DNA of 64,000 bases, taken from assembly GCF_900091525.1 (NCBI RefSeq), contig NZ_FMCU01000013.1, positions 1 through 64,000 on the forward strand, in the 5' to 3' direction. Positions 33,210 through 41,702 of this stretch are shown one piece after another. Position numbers and translations under genes: made by a program. Below the pieces are notes generated by a model. That model had not been told where the DNA came from. It worked only from the letters and a program-made list of their open reading frames with translations, and did no database searches. Within the stretch, counting starts at the first letter, position 1, and each line of letters starts with the position of its first letter. This DNA comes from Micromonospora matsumotoense. Its GTDB lineage: Bacteria; Actinomycetota; Actinomycetes; Mycobacteriales; Micromonosporaceae.

Positions 33210-34937
33210 ATGACCAGTACAGCGGTGAGCGCGAACCGGTCGACCGAGGGGGTGTCCTGGACGCTCTGTCCGGGCTGCCGGACGGTACAACTCGGCAACA
33301 GGCTCATGCGCCTGCTCTGGGTGTGCCCTGACTGCGGACATCATCTGCAGATCACCGCCGCCCAGCGGATCGCCGCGCTGTTCGATCCCGATTCGGTCCA
33401 GCTGGTGCACCCGCCGTCGACGGACACCGATCCCCTGGAGTTCAGCGACACCGAGCCGTACCCCCGACGCCGGGAGCGGGCCCGGCGCAGCACCGGAATG
33501 CGCGAGGCGATGGTGCTCGCCACCGGTGCCATCCAGGGCCGGCCGCTGGTGGCCGCGGTAGCGGACTTCCGATTCCTGGGTGGCAGCATGGGGGTGGCCG
33601 TCGGCGACCTGCTCGCCCGGGCTGCCGAGATCGCCCTGACCCGCCGGGTTCCGCTGCTCATGGTGACCGCGTCCGGCGGCGCCCGGATGCAGGAGGGCGT
33701 GCTCTCCCTGATGCAGATGGTCCGGACGACCCAGGCGCTCACGCGCCTGGACGCGGCCGGCGTCCTCACCATCTCACTGGTCACCGACCCGACGTTCGGC
33801 GGGGTCGCGGCCTCCTATGCCACCCTCGCCGATGTCATCCTCGCCGAACCCGGTGCCCGGCTCGGCTTCGCCGGTCCCCGGGTGATCGAGCAACTGCTCG
33901 GCCGGCCGCTGCCGACCGGCTTTCAGACCGCCGAGGCGCTGCGCGCGCAGGGACACCTCGATCTGGTCTGTCCGCGCGGGGAACAACGGGCCATCCTCGC
34001 CCGGCTGCTGACGCTGACCGCACCGGAGACCTCGGCGCGGCGGACCGGCCCGGACAACGCCGGCATGGTGACCGCCCCGGACGTTCTCCCTCAGGAGGAC
34101 CCGTGGCGGTCGGTGCGCCGTGCCCGGGACATCATGCGCCCGACCACCGCGGACTACGCCGCACGGGTGTTCACCGACTTCCTGGAGCTGCACGGCGACC
34201 GGCTGGCCAAGGACTGTCCCGCGATCATCGCCGGGCTGGCGCGTCTCGCGGGACGCACCGTGGTGCTGATCGGCACCCAGAAAGGGCACACGGCAGCCGA
34301 ACTGTCCGCGCGTCAGTTCGGCATGGCGTCGCCGGCCGGCTACCGCAAGGCGGCCCGCCTGATGCGTCTGGCGGCGAAGCTCGACGTACCGGTCATCACG
34401 CTCATCGACACACCCGGCGCACACGCCGGGATCGAGGCCGAGGTGCACGGGCAGGCCCTGGCCATTGCCGACAACCTCCGGGTGCTGGCCGAACTCCCGG
34501 TGCCGGTGGTCGCGGTCATCACCGGTGAGGGCGGTAGCGGTGGTGCGCTCGCCCTCGCCGTGGCCGACCGGGTGCTGATGCTCGCCAACGCCGTGTACTC
34601 GGTGATCAGCCCGGAGGGGTGCGCGGCCATTCTCTGGAACAACGCGGCGGAAGCCCCCCGAGCCGCCGCCGCGCTGCGGGTGGGCGCCCGGGACCTGCTG
34701 CGACTCGGCGTGGTGGACGGCGTGATACCGGAGCCCGGTGAAGGCGCGCAGACAGACCATGCGGCTGCCGCGGAGCTGATGCACGTTGCACTGACCGCGA
34801 CGCTGGCGGAGCTGGGCGACCTGTCGTCCGAGGAGCGCCGCCGGCACCGCTTCCGCCGGTTCGAGGCGTTCAGCGGGTCGTCATCGTCCAGCCCGGACGG
34901 CAGCCCGGACAGTAGTGAAATGGAGAAGGGCCAGTGA
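33210..34937 (+). CDS. Acetyl-CoA carboxylase carboxyltransferase, AccD-AccA fusion
   Basis: A 575-residue fusion of the two carboxyltransferase subunits. The AccD-like half (1-285) opens with a zinc ribbon (Cys20, Cys23, Cys39, Cys42). The AccA-like half (about 305-560) contains the crotonase-fold oxyanion segments (IDTPGAHAGIEAE, EGGSGGALA) and the SVISPEGCAAILW signature. With the next two genes it forms a complete carboxylase that makes malonyl-CoA, the only extender unit of the pathway. Actinomycetes normally use AccA3/PccB-type complexes, so this bacterial-plastid type set is a dedicated, probably horizontally acquired, precursor module. AAGGA precedes the ATG. The next gene overlaps its stop (GTGA). 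Confidence 0.9.
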   Translation: MTSTAVSANRSTEGVSWTLCPGCRTVQLGNRLMRLLWVCPDCGHHLQITAAQRIAALFDPDSVQLVHPPSTDTDPLEFSDTEPYPRRRERARRSTGMREAMVLATGAIQGRPLVAAVADFRFLGGSMGVAVGDLLARAAEIALTRRVPLLMVTASGGARMQEGVLSLMQMVRTTQALTRLDAAGVLTISLVTDPTFGGVAASYATLADVILAEPGARLGFAGPRVIEQLLGRPLPTGFQTAEALRAQGHLDLVCPRGEQRAILARLLTLTAPETSARRTGPDNAGMVTAPDVLPQEDPWRSVRRARDIMRPTTADYAARVFTDFLELHGDRLAKDCPAIIAGLARLAGRTVVLIGTQKGHTAAELSARQFGMASPAGYRKAARLMRLAAKLDVPVITLIDTPGAHAGIEAEVHGQALAIADNLRVLAELPVPVVAVITGEGGSGGALALAVADRVLMLANAVYSVISPEGCAAILWNNAAEAPRAAAALRVGARDLLRLGVVDGVIPEPGEGAQTDHAAAAELMHVALTATLAELGDLSSEERRRHRFRRFEAFSGSSSSSPDGSPDSSEMEKGQ

Positions 34938-35461
34938 ACGACTCCCGATCGATGCCGAATGGTCACGCACTCACCGAGCCGAAGTCCGCAACGCCCGAAT
35001 GGAGCACGGACCGCCACGACGACACCGGTACCCCGTCAGCGCTGCGGCAGGCCACCCATACCGTCGACCGGCTGCTGCGCCTCGGCGGGCCGCCGCCGAC
35101 GACACTCGTCGTGCACGTCGGTGAGGTGTGGATCGAGATGACCTGGGCTGTGCCGGGACCGGCGGTCGACGACACTGCCGATACCCCGCCCGAACCGGTG
35201 GACGAGGACAGCTCGGCAACCGCCGACTACATCACCGCGCCTGCAGTCGGCACCTTCTACCTGGCACCCTCGCCCGGCGCGGAGCCCTTCGTCCGCACCC
35301 ACAGCCTGGTCGTGGCAGGTCAGCAGGTGGGCATCGTGGAGGCGATGAAGCTGATGATCCCCGTGGAGGCCGCCACCGCCGGTCGGATCGGCAAGGTGCT
35401 GCGCACGGACGGCGACCCGGTGGAGTACAACCAGCCGCTGTTCGAGCTGAAGCCGTGGTGA
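34934..35461 (+). CDS. accB: Biotin carboxyl carrier protein
   Basis: A 175-residue BCCP. The C-terminal biotinyl domain (about 98-175) carries the EAMKLM motif with the biotinylated Lys at 139, and the 'thumb'-like segment TFYLAPSPGAEPFV is typical of AccB. The N-terminal 90 residues are a variable Pro/Asp-rich region. The GTG start overlaps the carboxyltransferase stop, and its own stop overlaps the carboxylase GTG, so all three subunits are made in step. It carries CO2 between the biotin carboxylase and carboxyltransferase. Confidence 0.92.
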   Translation: MNDSRSMPNGHALTEPKSATPEWSTDRHDDTGTPSALRQATHTVDRLLRLGGPPPTTLVVHVGEVWIEMTWAVPGPAVDDTADTPPEPVDEDSSATADYITAPAVGTFYLAPSPGAEPFVRTHSLVVAGQQVGIVEAMKLMIPVEAATAGRIGKVLRTDGDPVEYNQPLFELKPW

Positions 35462-36822
35462 GCATCGACATGTTCAAGACGGTGTTGGTGGCCAACCGCG
35501 GTGAGATCGCGGTCCGGGTCGCCCGCGCGTGCCGGGAACTCGGCGTGCGTGTGGTGGCGGTGTGCTCGGAGGCCGACCGTGGGTCGGCCGTCACCCGGCT
35601 CGCCGACCGGACGGTCGTGATCGGGCCGGCCGCACCCCGCGCGAGCTACCTCAATGCCGCCGCGATCATCGAGGCCGCGTTGATGACCGGAGCCGAGGCG
35701 GTGCATCCCGGGTACGGGTTCCTCTCCGAGGATGCCGACTTCGCCGAGGCGTGCGCTGCCAGCGGCCTCACCTTCATCGGACCACCGGTCGCCGCGCTGC
35801 GTCAGCTCGGCGACAAGACGAGCGCACGGGCCGCGATGGCCGCTGCCGGGCTGCCGCTGTTACCTGGCGTGCTGGACCCGGTGCGGGACGAGGCAGACGC
35901 CGTGCGGGCGGCCGACACAGTGGGGTATCCGTTGATCATCAAGGCCGCGGCGGGCGGTGGCGGCCGGGGCATGCGGGTAGTACAGGGCCCGGACGAGCTG
36001 ACGAAGGCGTACCGGGAGACGACAGCGACCGCTCGGCAACTGTTCGGCGACGGTCGGGTGTACCTGGAGCGGTACCTCGCCGCGCCACGGCACGTCGAGA
36101 TCCAGTTGCTCGCCGACCAGCACGGGAACTACGTGCATCTCGGCGAACGCGACTGCTCGGTGCAGCGGCGGCACCAGAAGCTCATCGAGGAGAGCCCGGC
36201 GCCCGGCCTGCCCACAGAACTCACCGGCCGAATCGCCGAGGCGGCGATCCGTGGCGCGCGGGCAGCCGGGTACGCCGGGGTGGGCACCTTCGAGTTCCTG
36301 GTGGACTCCACAGGTCAGTTCTACTTCATGGAGGTGAACTGCCGCCTCCAGGTCGAGCACGGGGTGACCGAGCTGGTGGCCGGGGTCGACCTGGTGCGGG
36401 AGCAGCTCCGGGTGGCGGCGGGCGCGCCGTTGGACCTGCGGCAGGAGGACGTACGCCCCCGGGGGGTGGCGATCCAGTGCCGGATCAACGCCGAGGACCC
36501 GGCCCGTGACTTCATACCGACCCCCGGTCTACTCACCGAGTTCACCCCGCCGTCGGGCCCGTTCGTCCGGGTCGACACTCACGCCTTTCCGGGCTACCGG
36601 GTGCCGGCCAGCTACGACTCGCTGCTGGCCAAGCTCCTGGTCTGGGCGCCCGACCGGGAACAGGCGATCACGCGGATGCGCCTGGCTCTGGCGGAGTTGC
36701 GGGTCGACGGGTTCGGCGTGCACACCACCGCCGCATACCTCCGTGGGGTGCTGGCGGACCCGTGCTTCGGTGCCGCCGCGCACAGCACCCAGTGGGTGTA
36801 CGACGGCGAGGGGGCCGGCTGA
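35458..36822 (+). CDS. accC: Biotin carboxylase subunit of acetyl-CoA carboxylase
   Basis: A 454-residue biotin carboxylase with an ATP-grasp fold. Landmarks are VLVANRGEIAVR at the N-terminus, AAAGGGGRGMR (the glycine-rich ATP lid) near residue 165, HVEIQLLAD near 212, QRRHQKLIEESP near 238, and EVNCRLQVEHGVTE near 290 with catalytic Glu and Arg residues. It carboxylates the BCCP-linked biotin with ATP and bicarbonate. Start: a GTG overlapping the BCCP stop, with ATG at 35470 as an alternative. Its stop codon lies inside the arm of the terminator hairpin at 36810-36844. Confidence 0.93.
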   Translation: MSIDMFKTVLVANRGEIAVRVARACRELGVRVVAVCSEADRGSAVTRLADRTVVIGPAAPRASYLNAAAIIEAALMTGAEAVHPGYGFLSEDADFAEACAASGLTFIGPPVAALRQLGDKTSARAAMAAAGLPLLPGVLDPVRDEADAVRAADTVGYPLIIKAAAGGGGRGMRVVQGPDELTKAYRETTATARQLFGDGRVYLERYLAAPRHVEIQLLADQHGNYVHLGERDCSVQRRHQKLIEESPAPGLPTELTGRIAEAAIRGARAAGYAGVGTFEFLVDSTGQFYFMEVNCRLQVEHGVTELVAGVDLVREQLRVAAGAPLDLRQEDVRPRGVAIQCRINAEDPARDFIPTPGLLTEFTPPSGPFVRVDTHAFPGYRVPASYDSLLAKLLVWAPDREQAITRMRLALAELRVDGFGVHTTAAYLRGVLADPCFGAAAHSTQWVYDGEGAG

Positions 36823-36844
36823 CCCGGCGGGTCAGCCGGCCCCC
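36810..36844. terminator. Bidirectional hairpin terminator overlapping the accC stop codon
   Basis: A perfect 16-bp GC-rich inverted repeat with a 3-base loop. The accC TGA (36820-36822) is within its left arm, and the convergent cyclase gene ends at 36848, so one hairpin serves both operons. Confidence 0.82.
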
Positions 36845-36847
36845 GGG

Positions 36848-37624
36848 TCACTGCTGCGCGACCAGTGCCACCGCGCGAGCCCACCCGGCACCCGCATTTG
36901 CGATCTTCACCGGGAAGCAGCACACCGTGAAGCTCGGCGTGTCGAGTAGCGCGTCCAGGTTGTTCAGCCGCTCGATCTGGCAGTACTCGCGGCGGCGACC
37001 GGCGAAGTGGGCCGGCCAGAGCACGCTCGGGTCCGAGTTCTTCTGGTACTCCCGGATCATGTGCCCGAACGGCGCGTCCAGGCTGAACGCGTCGGTGCCG
37101 ATGACCCGCACGCCCAGGTCGAGCAGGAGGTCGGTGGCCGGGCCGTCGAGGCCGACGAAGTCGGTGAAGTACCGGGGCGTACCGGCGAGGGCGTTCGCAC
37201 CGGTGTGCAGCAGCACCATGTCCATCGGTTGTGGAGCGCGACCGGCCTGTTCGAACGCCTGCCGTATCCGGTCCGCGCCCACCGTGCCGACCGGCGCGTC
37301 GGAGATGTCCAGCACCAGGCCGGGCCGGAAGAACCAGTCCAGTGGCATCTGGTCGATGTGTCGGGGCTTTCCGTACTCGGCCGTGGAGCCGTAGTGCGAG
37401 GGTGCGTCCACATGGGTGCCCGTGTGGGTGGTCAGCCGCAGGGTGTCCAGCGACAGCAGTTCGCCGCCCGGCAGCGCCGCGGGGTCGAAGTCGAGTCCGT
37501 AGTTCTCCCGCATCCCCTCTGCCATGTGCACGGCACCCTCGGCGGGCGAGAGCACCGTGTGGTCGATCGGGTTCGGCTCCCAGACTGCGGCGTCGACGGG
37601 GGTGGACAGGTCGATGATGCGCAT
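36848..37624 (-). CDS. dacN: Metal-dependent polyketide cyclase (OxyN-like, KynB fold)
   Basis: A 258-residue member of the 'putative cyclase' family (kynurenine formamidase fold), which includes OxyN, MtmX and DpsY-type cyclases. The metal-binding motif HTGTHVDAPSHY lies near residues 66-77, and the MVLLHTGAN strand and IGTDAFSLD segment are conserved in the family. In tetracycline assembly OxyN closes later rings of the pretetramid skeleton after the first-ring aromatase. It is 20 bases downstream of the OxyL-like gene in the same operon and ends against the accC terminator. The symbol is by analogy with oxyN. Confidence 0.87.
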   Translation of the reverse strand: MRIIDLSTPVDAAVWEPNPIDHTVLSPAEGAVHMAEGMRENYGLDFDPAALPGGELLSLDTLRLTTHTGTHVDAPSHYGSTAEYGKPRHIDQMPLDWFFRPGLVLDISDAPVGTVGADRIRQAFEQAGRAPQPMDMVLLHTGANALAGTPRYFTDFVGLDGPATDLLLDLGVRVIGTDAFSLDAPFGHMIREYQKNSDPSVLWPAHFAGRRREYCQIERLNNLDALLDTPSFTVCCFPVKIANAGAGWARAVALVAQQ

Positions 37625-37644
37625 GGCTGTTCTCCTCGGCCGGT

Positions 37645-39285
37645 TCAGCGGGTCGGCGTGGGCTCGTGCGGGACGAGGGTGAACCGGCGGAGCCGCGCCG
37701 TCAGCTCGTCACTCCCCGCGATCCGGCCCTTGCCCGCCAGGTAGCCGTCAGGTCGGATCAAGGCGTACTCCCCGGTCCCGAGGCCGAGTTGGCGGCGCAG
37801 GGTGCCGCCCGGGTCGCCGAGCGGGCGCGGGTAGGTGCCGGTGTCGACGGTGTCGACCACCGTTCGCACCGAGACGGACCGGCCGAAGTCACGCTCCACG
37901 TCCGCCAACACGGCGGCGAGCCGGTCCGACTCGACGGTGGCGGTGGCGGTGGCGAGTAGCGTCCACCGCGGATCGGTCAGCTCGGCGCACATCTCCCGCC
38001 ACCCGACGCTGACCGACTCGGTCTCGACGGAGCAGGCGACCCGATATCCCGGCTCGATGCCGTCGGCCGCGCTCACCGGCTGGCTCAGCGGGCTGGCGCA
38101 GTAGTGCAACGCCAGGCCGGACATGCCCTCCATGATCTTGCGCTCGACGCGGCGCTTGAGTGGCGTGGCCAGGTTGAGGAGGCCCAGCCCGATCGGCAGC
38201 GTGACGGGCGCGGCGGCATTGCGCAGCGCCACGAGCGCGGTGGCGGTCTTGGTCGTGCCGAGCAGCGTGGCACCGACCGGCACCCGCTCGGCGGGATAGC
38301 TGTCGAGCAGTGCGTCATCCGCGTGGCCGCGCACCACCTCGGCCAGCTTCCAGCCGAGGTTGTACGCATCCTGGATGCCGGTGTTCATGCCCTGCCCGGA
38401 CGCCGGGCTGTGCACGTGAGCCGCGTCGCCGGCGACGAAGCAGCGCCCGGAGCGCATCTGCCGGATCATCCGCTGCTGAATCGTGAACACGGAGACCCAG
38501 GTGGGGGTGGAGACGCGGACCGGGATGCCGAGCGCCTTCGTGATCTTCCGGGCGAACCGGTCGGCGACCGCATCGGGGTCCTCGGCGCCACCGACGTCCA
38601 CCGTGTCCAACAACCGCCACTTGCCCGGCGCCGGAAACGGCACCAGCATGATTGTGCCGTTTCCGGTGTGCATCCAGTGCAGGCTGTCGCGCGGCAGGTC
38701 GGCGTCGAGGACCGCGTCGGCGATCAACCAGGTCTCCGAGGACTCGCCGAGCAACTCGAACCCGAGGCGCTGGCGGACCAAGCTGTGGCCGCCGTCCGCG
38801 CCGACCAACCACCCCACCTTGACGTGCTCGGTCCCGCCGCCGACATGCTCCAGGGTGGCCGTCACCATGTCGTCGGTCTGGTCCAGCTCAGTCAGGCCGA
38901 CGCCCCACTCCACCACGACGCCCAGGTCGTGCAGGGCGTTGCGGAGAATCTCCTCGGTGATCACCTGGTCCACCTGGAGCGTGAAGGGGAATCGGGTCGG
39001 CACGCTGGAGTAGTCGGTGTCGAGACGGATCAGCCGCCGTCCTCGTTGATGCATGGTGAAGTGCTCGACCCGCTGGCCGCGACGCAGGAACTCATCGACG
39101 AGCCCCATCTGGTAGTACGTCTCCAGCGTGCGGGCGTGGGTGGCGGTCGCCCGGCTCGTGGTGGCCGGGCCGGAGGCCCTGTCCACCACCCGCACCGCCA
39201 CGCCGCGCCGCGCCAGCTCGTGGGCGGCGGTCAGGCCGACCGGGCCGGCACCCACCACGAGCACGTCGTAGCTAGAAGGGCTCAT
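37645..39285 (-). CDS. FAD-dependent C4/C12a dihydroxylase candidate (OxyL-like)
   Basis: A 546-residue group A flavin oxygenase. It has FAD motif GAGPVG near residues 13-18, VGADGGHSLVRQR near 158, VAGDAAHVHSPASGQGMNTG near 290 and a long C-terminal domain. It is about 45 residues longer than the other hydroxylases of the cluster, as I recall for OxyL, which places the 4- and 12a-hydroxyls on 6-methylpretetramid. It is co-transcribed with the OxyN-like cyclase, which supports an early post-PKS role. The start at 39285 has GAGGAG upstream; reading further would cross the divergent promoter region and the SARP box. Assignment to OxyL rather than OxyE is by length, context and overall likeness. 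Confidence 0.8.
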   Translation of the reverse strand: MSPSSYDVLVVGAGPVGLTAAHELARRGVAVRVVDRASGPATTSRATATHARTLETYYQMGLVDEFLRRGQRVEHFTMHQRGRRLIRLDTDYSSVPTRFPFTLQVDQVITEEILRNALHDLGVVVEWGVGLTELDQTDDMVTATLEHVGGGTEHVKVGWLVGADGGHSLVRQRLGFELLGESSETWLIADAVLDADLPRDSLHWMHTGNGTIMLVPFPAPGKWRLLDTVDVGGAEDPDAVADRFARKITKALGIPVRVSTPTWVSVFTIQQRMIRQMRSGRCFVAGDAAHVHSPASGQGMNTGIQDAYNLGWKLAEVVRGHADDALLDSYPAERVPVGATLLGTTKTATALVALRNAAAPVTLPIGLGLLNLATPLKRRVERKIMEGMSGLALHYCASPLSQPVSAADGIEPGYRVACSVETESVSVGWREMCAELTDPRWTLLATATATVESDRLAAVLADVERDFGRSVSVRTVVDTVDTGTYPRPLGDPGGTLRRQLGLGTGEYALIRPDGYLAGKGRIAGSDELTARLRRFTLVPHEPTPTR

Positions 39286-39322
39286 CGGCTCCTCTTCCTC
39301 CCGCGTTCCGGTGTATGTGGGC

Positions 39323-39354
39323 AGCCTGCCGGGCCGGGCTCGACTGCGGCCGGA
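39323..39354 (-). promoter_or_regulatory. Putative SARP box and promoter of the OxyL/OxyN-like operon
   Basis: On the minus strand: TCCGGCC, 4 bases, TCGAGCC, 8 bases, then CAGGCT. The downstream heptamer is a full consensus match and the hexamer is identical to that at 12065-12070. The start codon is 38 bases downstream of the -10. Confidence 0.62.
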
Positions 39355-39451
39355 ACGCCGCTGGAGGCCGTGCCCGCTCGACCGGCGCTCCAGGTGGGCA
39401 CGCGACGCTGCCTGCCACGCGGCGAACGACGCGGAGGGGAGTGCAGAACCG

Positions 39452-40480
39452 ATGGCGTACGAGACAACGGGCCGTCCGATCGCCCTGCTGCTGCCGGGCC
39501 AGGGCGCCCAACACCCGGGCATGGCCGTGGAGCTGTACGGCCGCGAGCCCGTCTTCAGCGCAGTCATGGACGAGTTCTTCGCGCTCATGGGCGGCCCCGG
39601 GCAACGGTTGCGCGGGAACTGGCTCGCCGACCGGCCGGCCGTCCTGTTCGACGACGCCGCGACGGCACAACCCTTGCTGTTCGCGGTCGGGTATGCCCTC
39701 GGCAGCGCCTTGCGCGCCGGTGGGCGGCAGCCCGTGGCGCTGCTGGGGCACAGCGTGGGCGAACTGGCCGCAGCTGCCCTTGCCGACGTGGTGGACCTGC
39801 CCGGCGCGGCCGCCGTCATGCTGGCGCGTTCGGCGGTGATGGCCACGGCACCGTCCGGTGGCCTGCTCGCCGTCGGCGCGACACCTGCGGAACTCGCCCC
39901 GTACGTGGGCACCGACGACGATCCGGACAGCGTGGTGATCGGCGCACGGAACGCCCCACGGCAGACCGTGCTGGCCGGGCCGGAGCCGCGACTGTCCGCA
40001 GTGGAGCATGAACTGCTGGCGGCGGGGTGGCCCAGTCGGCGGGTGCGCGCCCGGCAGCCCTTCCACTCTCCGGCAGTTGCCGACCAGGCGAGGGCCTTCT
40101 CGGCCGTCTTCGAGACGATGCCGCTCGGCTCCCCCACAGTGCCGATCTGGTCCACCCGTACCGGCCAGGTGGTGGATCGCGAGCAGGCCGGGAGACCGGA
40201 GTTCTGGGCCGGGCAGTTGGCCGCCCCCGTGTTGTTCTGGCCGGCGCTGGACGCGCTTCTGGCCCACGGTGACTACACCTTGGTCGAGGCGGGACCCGGC
40301 CAGGGGTTGTCGATGCTCGCCCGCCGGCATCCCGCCGTCCGCGCCGGGCGCAGCACCGTGGTTCCGTTGCTGCCCCGGGGCGCGAGCGGGTCGTGGGACA
40401 CCTGGTGTGCCGCGTTGCGGAAGCTGGATACCGCGCCACCGGCGGCTACCCGGAGCGGCGGAGCACCATCGCCGAGTTGA
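39452..40480 (+). CDS. Malonyl-CoA:ACP acyltransferase-like protein (OxyP-like)
   Basis: A 342-residue FabD/acyltransferase-fold protein. The nucleophile elbow GHSVGE has Ser at 101; LLPGQGAQHPGMA is at 13-25; and the catalytic His is in RQPFHSPAV at 205. In the oxytetracycline cluster OxyP of this type is thought to hydrolyse wrongly primed (acetate-started) chains rather than load malonate, favouring the malonamyl starter. Either role is possible here. The start at 39452 follows GGAGGGGAG about 12 bases upstream. Its 3' end overlaps the KSbeta gene on the other strand by 35 bases. Confidence 0.84.
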   Translation: MAYETTGRPIALLLPGQGAQHPGMAVELYGREPVFSAVMDEFFALMGGPGQRLRGNWLADRPAVLFDDAATAQPLLFAVGYALGSALRAGGRQPVALLGHSVGELAAAALADVVDLPGAAAVMLARSAVMATAPSGGLLAVGATPAELAPYVGTDDDPDSVVIGARNAPRQTVLAGPEPRLSAVEHELLAAGWPSRRVRARQPFHSPAVADQARAFSAVFETMPLGSPTVPIWSTRTGQVVDREQAGRPEFWAGQLAAPVLFWPALDALLAHGDYTLVEAGPGQGLSMLARRHPAVRAGRSTVVPLLPRGASGSWDTWCAALRKLDTAPPAATRSGGAPSPS

Positions 40481-41702
40481 AGCCGCCCTGCCCTCGGGCG
40501 ATGACGAGCGCGTTGGTCAGTGAGGCTTCCCGGGGCTCGGCGCCGACCAGGTCGATGGCCTCGGTGAAGGCGGGACGCTCGATGTGGACGGTCGGCGGGA
40601 TCACCGAGTCGCGCATGGCCAGCAGCGCCGCAGCCAGATCCAACGGGGCCCCGCCGGCCAGCAGTCGGCCGGTCATGGTCTTGGGTGCCGTCACGGGTAC
40701 CCGCCGCGGTCCGAAGACAGCGGTGAGTGCGTCGACCTCCAGCCGGTCCAGGACCGCGACCCCGGCGGCGTCGGCGAAGACCACGTCCACCTCCGGTGCG
40801 GGCAGTCGTGCGTCGATCAGGGCCAGCTCGATGGCCCGCCGCAGGCCAGGCTCGCGACCCGACCCGGGTTGCGGGTCGAAGGTGGCGGCGTGACCGGCGA
40901 CCACGCCGTAGATCCGGTCCACTCCGCGCCGCCGGGCCTCGCGGGGACTCTCCATGACGAGCAGGGCCCCGCCCTCGCCCGGCACGTGGCCGGCGGCGTC
41001 GAGGTCGAACGGCAGGTACGCCCGGCCCGGATCGGTGCTACTGCTGACCCGGCCCGAGCGGATCATGCAGACCCAGGCCCACGGGCACAACGAGCCGTCC
41101 ACCCCACCGGCGAGCATGAGCGGCGTGCCGTCGCGTACGTGCCGACGAGCCTTGGCGACCGCATCCAGGCCACCTGCCTGCTCGGCGACCACGGTGCTGC
41201 CCGGCCCCCGCATGGCGTGCCGGATGGATATCTGCCCGGTGTTGACCGGATAGAACCAGGCGAAGGACTGGTACGCGCTCACGTAAGCGCCGCCTCTGCT
41301 CCACAGCGCCTCAAGTTCCCGCTGCCCGAACTCGAAGCCACCAGCGGAGGCGGCGGTGACCACCCCGGTCGCGTAGTCGGCCATCCGTCGCGGGTCGGCA
41401 CCGGCATCGGCCAGCGCTTCCTCGGCCGCGATCAGCGCGAGCTGGGTCATCCGGTCGGTCTGCGGTAGCAGCCGGCCGGGCAGGTGGCCGGCCGCGTCAA
41501 CGGTGACCTCGCCGGCGAGCTGTGCCGAGTAGCACGTCGGGTCGAACCTGGTGATGCGCTCGATGCCGGATTCGCCGCGCAACGTTGCCGCCCAGTACTC
41601 CGCCACGCCCAGGCCATTGGGGGCGACCACGCCGAGGCCGGTGACCACTGCCGTGCCGGTCGCCCGGCCCCACGGGGTCCCGACGATCCCGGGCGCGGTC
41701 AT
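40446..41702 (-). CDS. dacB: Type II PKS chain length factor (KSbeta)
   Basis: A 418-residue ketosynthase-like chain length factor. The thiolase fold is complete, but the active-site Cys is replaced by Gln175 (VVAEQAGGLD), the hallmark of decarboxylating KSbeta subunits. It forms a heterodimer with KSalpha and sets chain length, a decaketide-length chain including the amide starter for tetracyclines. Its ATG overlaps the KSalpha stop (ATGA), the usual coupling of this pair. Its 3' end overlaps the oppositely directed acyltransferase gene. The symbol is by analogy with oxyB. Confidence 0.94.
   Translation of the reverse strand: MTAPGIVGTPWGRATGTAVVTGLGVVAPNGLGVAEYWAATLRGESGIERITRFDPTCYSAQLAGEVTVDAAGHLPGRLLPQTDRMTQLALIAAEEALADAGADPRRMADYATGVVTAASAGGFEFGQRELEALWSRGGAYVSAYQSFAWFYPVNTGQISIRHAMRGPGSTVVAEQAGGLDAVAKARRHVRDGTPLMLAGGVDGSLCPWAWVCMIRSGRVSSSTDPGRAYLPFDLDAAGHVPGEGGALLVMESPREARRRGVDRIYGVVAGHAATFDPQPGSGREPGLRRAIELALIDARLPAPEVDVVFADAAGVAVLDRLEVDALTAVFGPRRVPVTAPKTMTGRLLAGGAPLDLAAALLAMRDSVIPPTVHIERPAFTEAIDLVGAEPREASLTNALVIARGQGGFNSAMVLRRSG

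Noticed and set aside
39378..39409. A SARP box for the acyltransferase gene (TCGACCG, 4 bases, TCCAGGT, 8 bases, GACGCT)
   Set aside because: The spacing fits, but the second heptamer and hexamer are too degenerate to list as a feature; it is kept here because a similar pattern occurs before the aromatase gene.
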